Assembly (NCBI GenBank): GCA_964554105.1
Contig: CAZKNF010000117.1
Location: 1 to 6,412, forward strand
DNA: 6,412 nucleotides
Direction: 5' to 3'
DNA from: CAZKNF01 sp964554105
GTDB lineage: Bacteria; Bacteroidota; Rhodothermia; Rhodothermales; VXPQ01
Made by a program: the position numbers and the translations under genes. Under the pieces are notes generated by a model. It saw nothing but the letters and a program-made list of their open reading frames with translations. It searched no databases and was not told where the DNA came from. How positions within the stretch are numbered: the first letter of the stretch is position 1; each line of letters opens with the position of its first letter. Below, one piece after another: positions 5,348 to 6,412 of this stretch.

Positions 5348-6409
5348 ATGCGGTCTCTATTTTTATTGCCGGCACTTGCGACTCTATTGTCTGCACCTGT
5401 AAGTGCCCAGTCGTATTACGTCGATTGTGCCGACAATACGGGCGATAGCGCGAGCATCATTCTTACGGAAGCAATCGTTCCCGTGATTGACGGCGTTCCC
5501 TTAGTGGAAAACTCGGAGATCGCCGTCTACTCTCACGATGGTGTCTGTGCCGGAATGGCCATTTGGAAGGGAGCCAGCCTGTCCATCACAGCCTGGGGCG
5601 ACGACATCATGACGTCGGTGCAAGATGGGTATCATCCGGAGGAGGTGATGTCGATCCGCGTCTGGGATGCCTCTTCGGGTATCGAATATGGTATCGTAGA
5701 CGGCAGCGTCGAAGTTGAGTATGATCGGAGCGACGATTTCCTCCGTACCGATGGACGCTATTCGAGCGGCGCAATATACAATCTCGTGACGCTCGTCGCG
5801 GAAAGTGGTCCATCAGTGGAAGCACCCGCTGCACCGGCAGTTATGTTTCCGACCGACGGCATGCGTGATGTGGGCCCCGACGTCGGATTCGAATGGCTGG
5901 ATATAGAAGATGCGAGCTCATATCACGTTCAGATCCTGCTTGCGGAACAGGCAGACTCTTCGCGTGTCGTCGTCGATTCGACCGGTGTTCAAGGAACGAC
6001 ACTCTATTCAGAGCTCGAGGAAGGCTCCAGCTACAGTTGGCGTGTGCGGGCAGCCGTGGACGGACGCTCGAGCGCATGGTCGACTCTAGCAAGCTTCGAG
6101 ACGCGCGAACAGGAAAACTCGTCCGGGGACGACAGTCTACTTCCGGACACGCCCGAGCTGGACCAGAATTATCCCAATCCTTTCAATCCACACACCACGA
6201 TCCCTTTCGTGCTGCCTGAGGCGGGCCGCGCCCGATTGAGCGTATATGACATGCTCGGAAAGGAAGTCGCCGTGCTCGTGGAGGGTAGGCTCGAAAAAGG
6301 AAAACACGAGTTCCGGTGGAACGCCGCAGACACACCGAGTGGTGTATTCACATACGTGCTGCGCACATCAACGACCACACTCCGGCGCTCGCTCGTACTG
6401 ATCAAATAG
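5348..6409 (+). CDS. Secreted protein with FnIII-like domain and type IX sorting domain, paralogue 2
   Basis: A 353-aa protein. Residues 1-20 are a signal peptide (MRSLFLLPALATLLSAPVSA, then Q). Residues 21-151 are the same module as in the protein encoded at 3734-4501: C27, C67, W73, WGDD 83-86, WD 106-107, YD 125-126, TDGR 134-137 and GAI 141-143 fall at identical residue numbers. Residues about 160-252 are fibronectin type III-like, with FEWLDIEDASSYHVQI, SYSWRVRA and WSTLASFET, probably a spacer or binding domain. A short acidic Ser/Gly linker leads to the type A sorting domain (271-353) with NYPNPFNPHTTIPFVLPE, VYDMLGKEVAVLV and PSGVFTYVL. Expected fate: Sec export, then T9SS passage to the surface or medium. 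Start ATG 5348 was preferred over TTG 5333 because it gives a clean signal peptide and the gap-free alignment with the paralogue. The ribosome site is weak. Confidence 0.9.
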   Translation: MRSLFLLPALATLLSAPVSAQSYYVDCADNTGDSASIILTEAIVPVIDGVPLVENSEIAVYSHDGVCAGMAIWKGASLSITAWGDDIMTSVQDGYHPEEVMSIRVWDASSGIEYGIVDGSVEVEYDRSDDFLRTDGRYSSGAIYNLVTLVAESGPSVEAPAAPAVMFPTDGMRDVGPDVGFEWLDIEDASSYHVQILLAEQADSSRVVVDSTGVQGTTLYSELEEGSSYSWRVRAAVDGRSSAWSTLASFETREQENSSGDDSLLPDTPELDQNYPNPFNPHTTIPFVLPEAGRARLSVYDMLGKEVAVLVEGRLEKGKHEFRWNAADTPSGVFTYVLRTSTTTLRRSLVLIK

Positions 6410-6412
6410 TAC

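Overview
The window looks like chromosomal DNA from a member of the Bacteroidota/Rhodothermota/Balneolota (FCB) side of the tree. The main reason is two secreted proteins that end in type A sorting domains of the type IX secretion system (T9SS). One of them carries the YPNPFNP signature that is frequent in Rhodothermota, Balneolota and Ignavibacteria. Base composition is moderately GC-rich. Genus cannot be named from this sequence.

Left part (1-2640), all on the minus strand. Read in the direction of transcription the order is: DNA polymerase III delta subunit (holA), an ECF-type RNA polymerase sigma factor, a putative single-pass membrane anti-sigma factor, and a tRNA-Val (CAC). The sigma factor has a very strong ribosome binding site. 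Its presumed anti-sigma partner follows after a 113-base gap that holds a terminator-like hairpin, so the pair may not be made in equal amounts. The anti-sigma protein has lost the HxxxCxxC zinc motif usual in this family but has a nearby Cys/His cluster. The tRNA has its own sigma-70-like promoter, whose -35 box overlaps the anti-sigma stop codon.

Middle (2638-3733). A 345-base stretch without a convincing gene holds a candidate holA promoter. Then comes a minus-strand DinB-fold protein that seems to lack most of the family's metal-binding histidines, and a 256-base divergent intergenic region. That region contains candidate overlapping divergent promoters, a perfect 14-bp inverted repeat and a second smaller hairpin, all upstream of the first T9SS cargo gene.

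Right part (3734-6409). Two plus-strand genes encode paralogous secreted proteins. Their N-terminal modules align without a gap for about 145 residues; the second protein adds a fibronectin type III-like domain before its sorting domain. Between them, on the minus strand, lies an atypical response-regulator receiver domain without a phosphoacceptor Asp in the expected place. Upstream of it is a region that looks like a broken or frameshifted gene. The receiver gene ends only 4 bases from the end of the first T9SS gene, tail to tail.

The left half is ordinary housekeeping plus a membrane-stress-type regulatory pair. The right half is accessory in character. No CRISPR array, insertion sequence or phage gene was seen. 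The most interesting points are the paralogous secreted pair around a degenerate regulator, the zinc-motif-less anti-sigma factor, and the structured leader of the first secreted gene.
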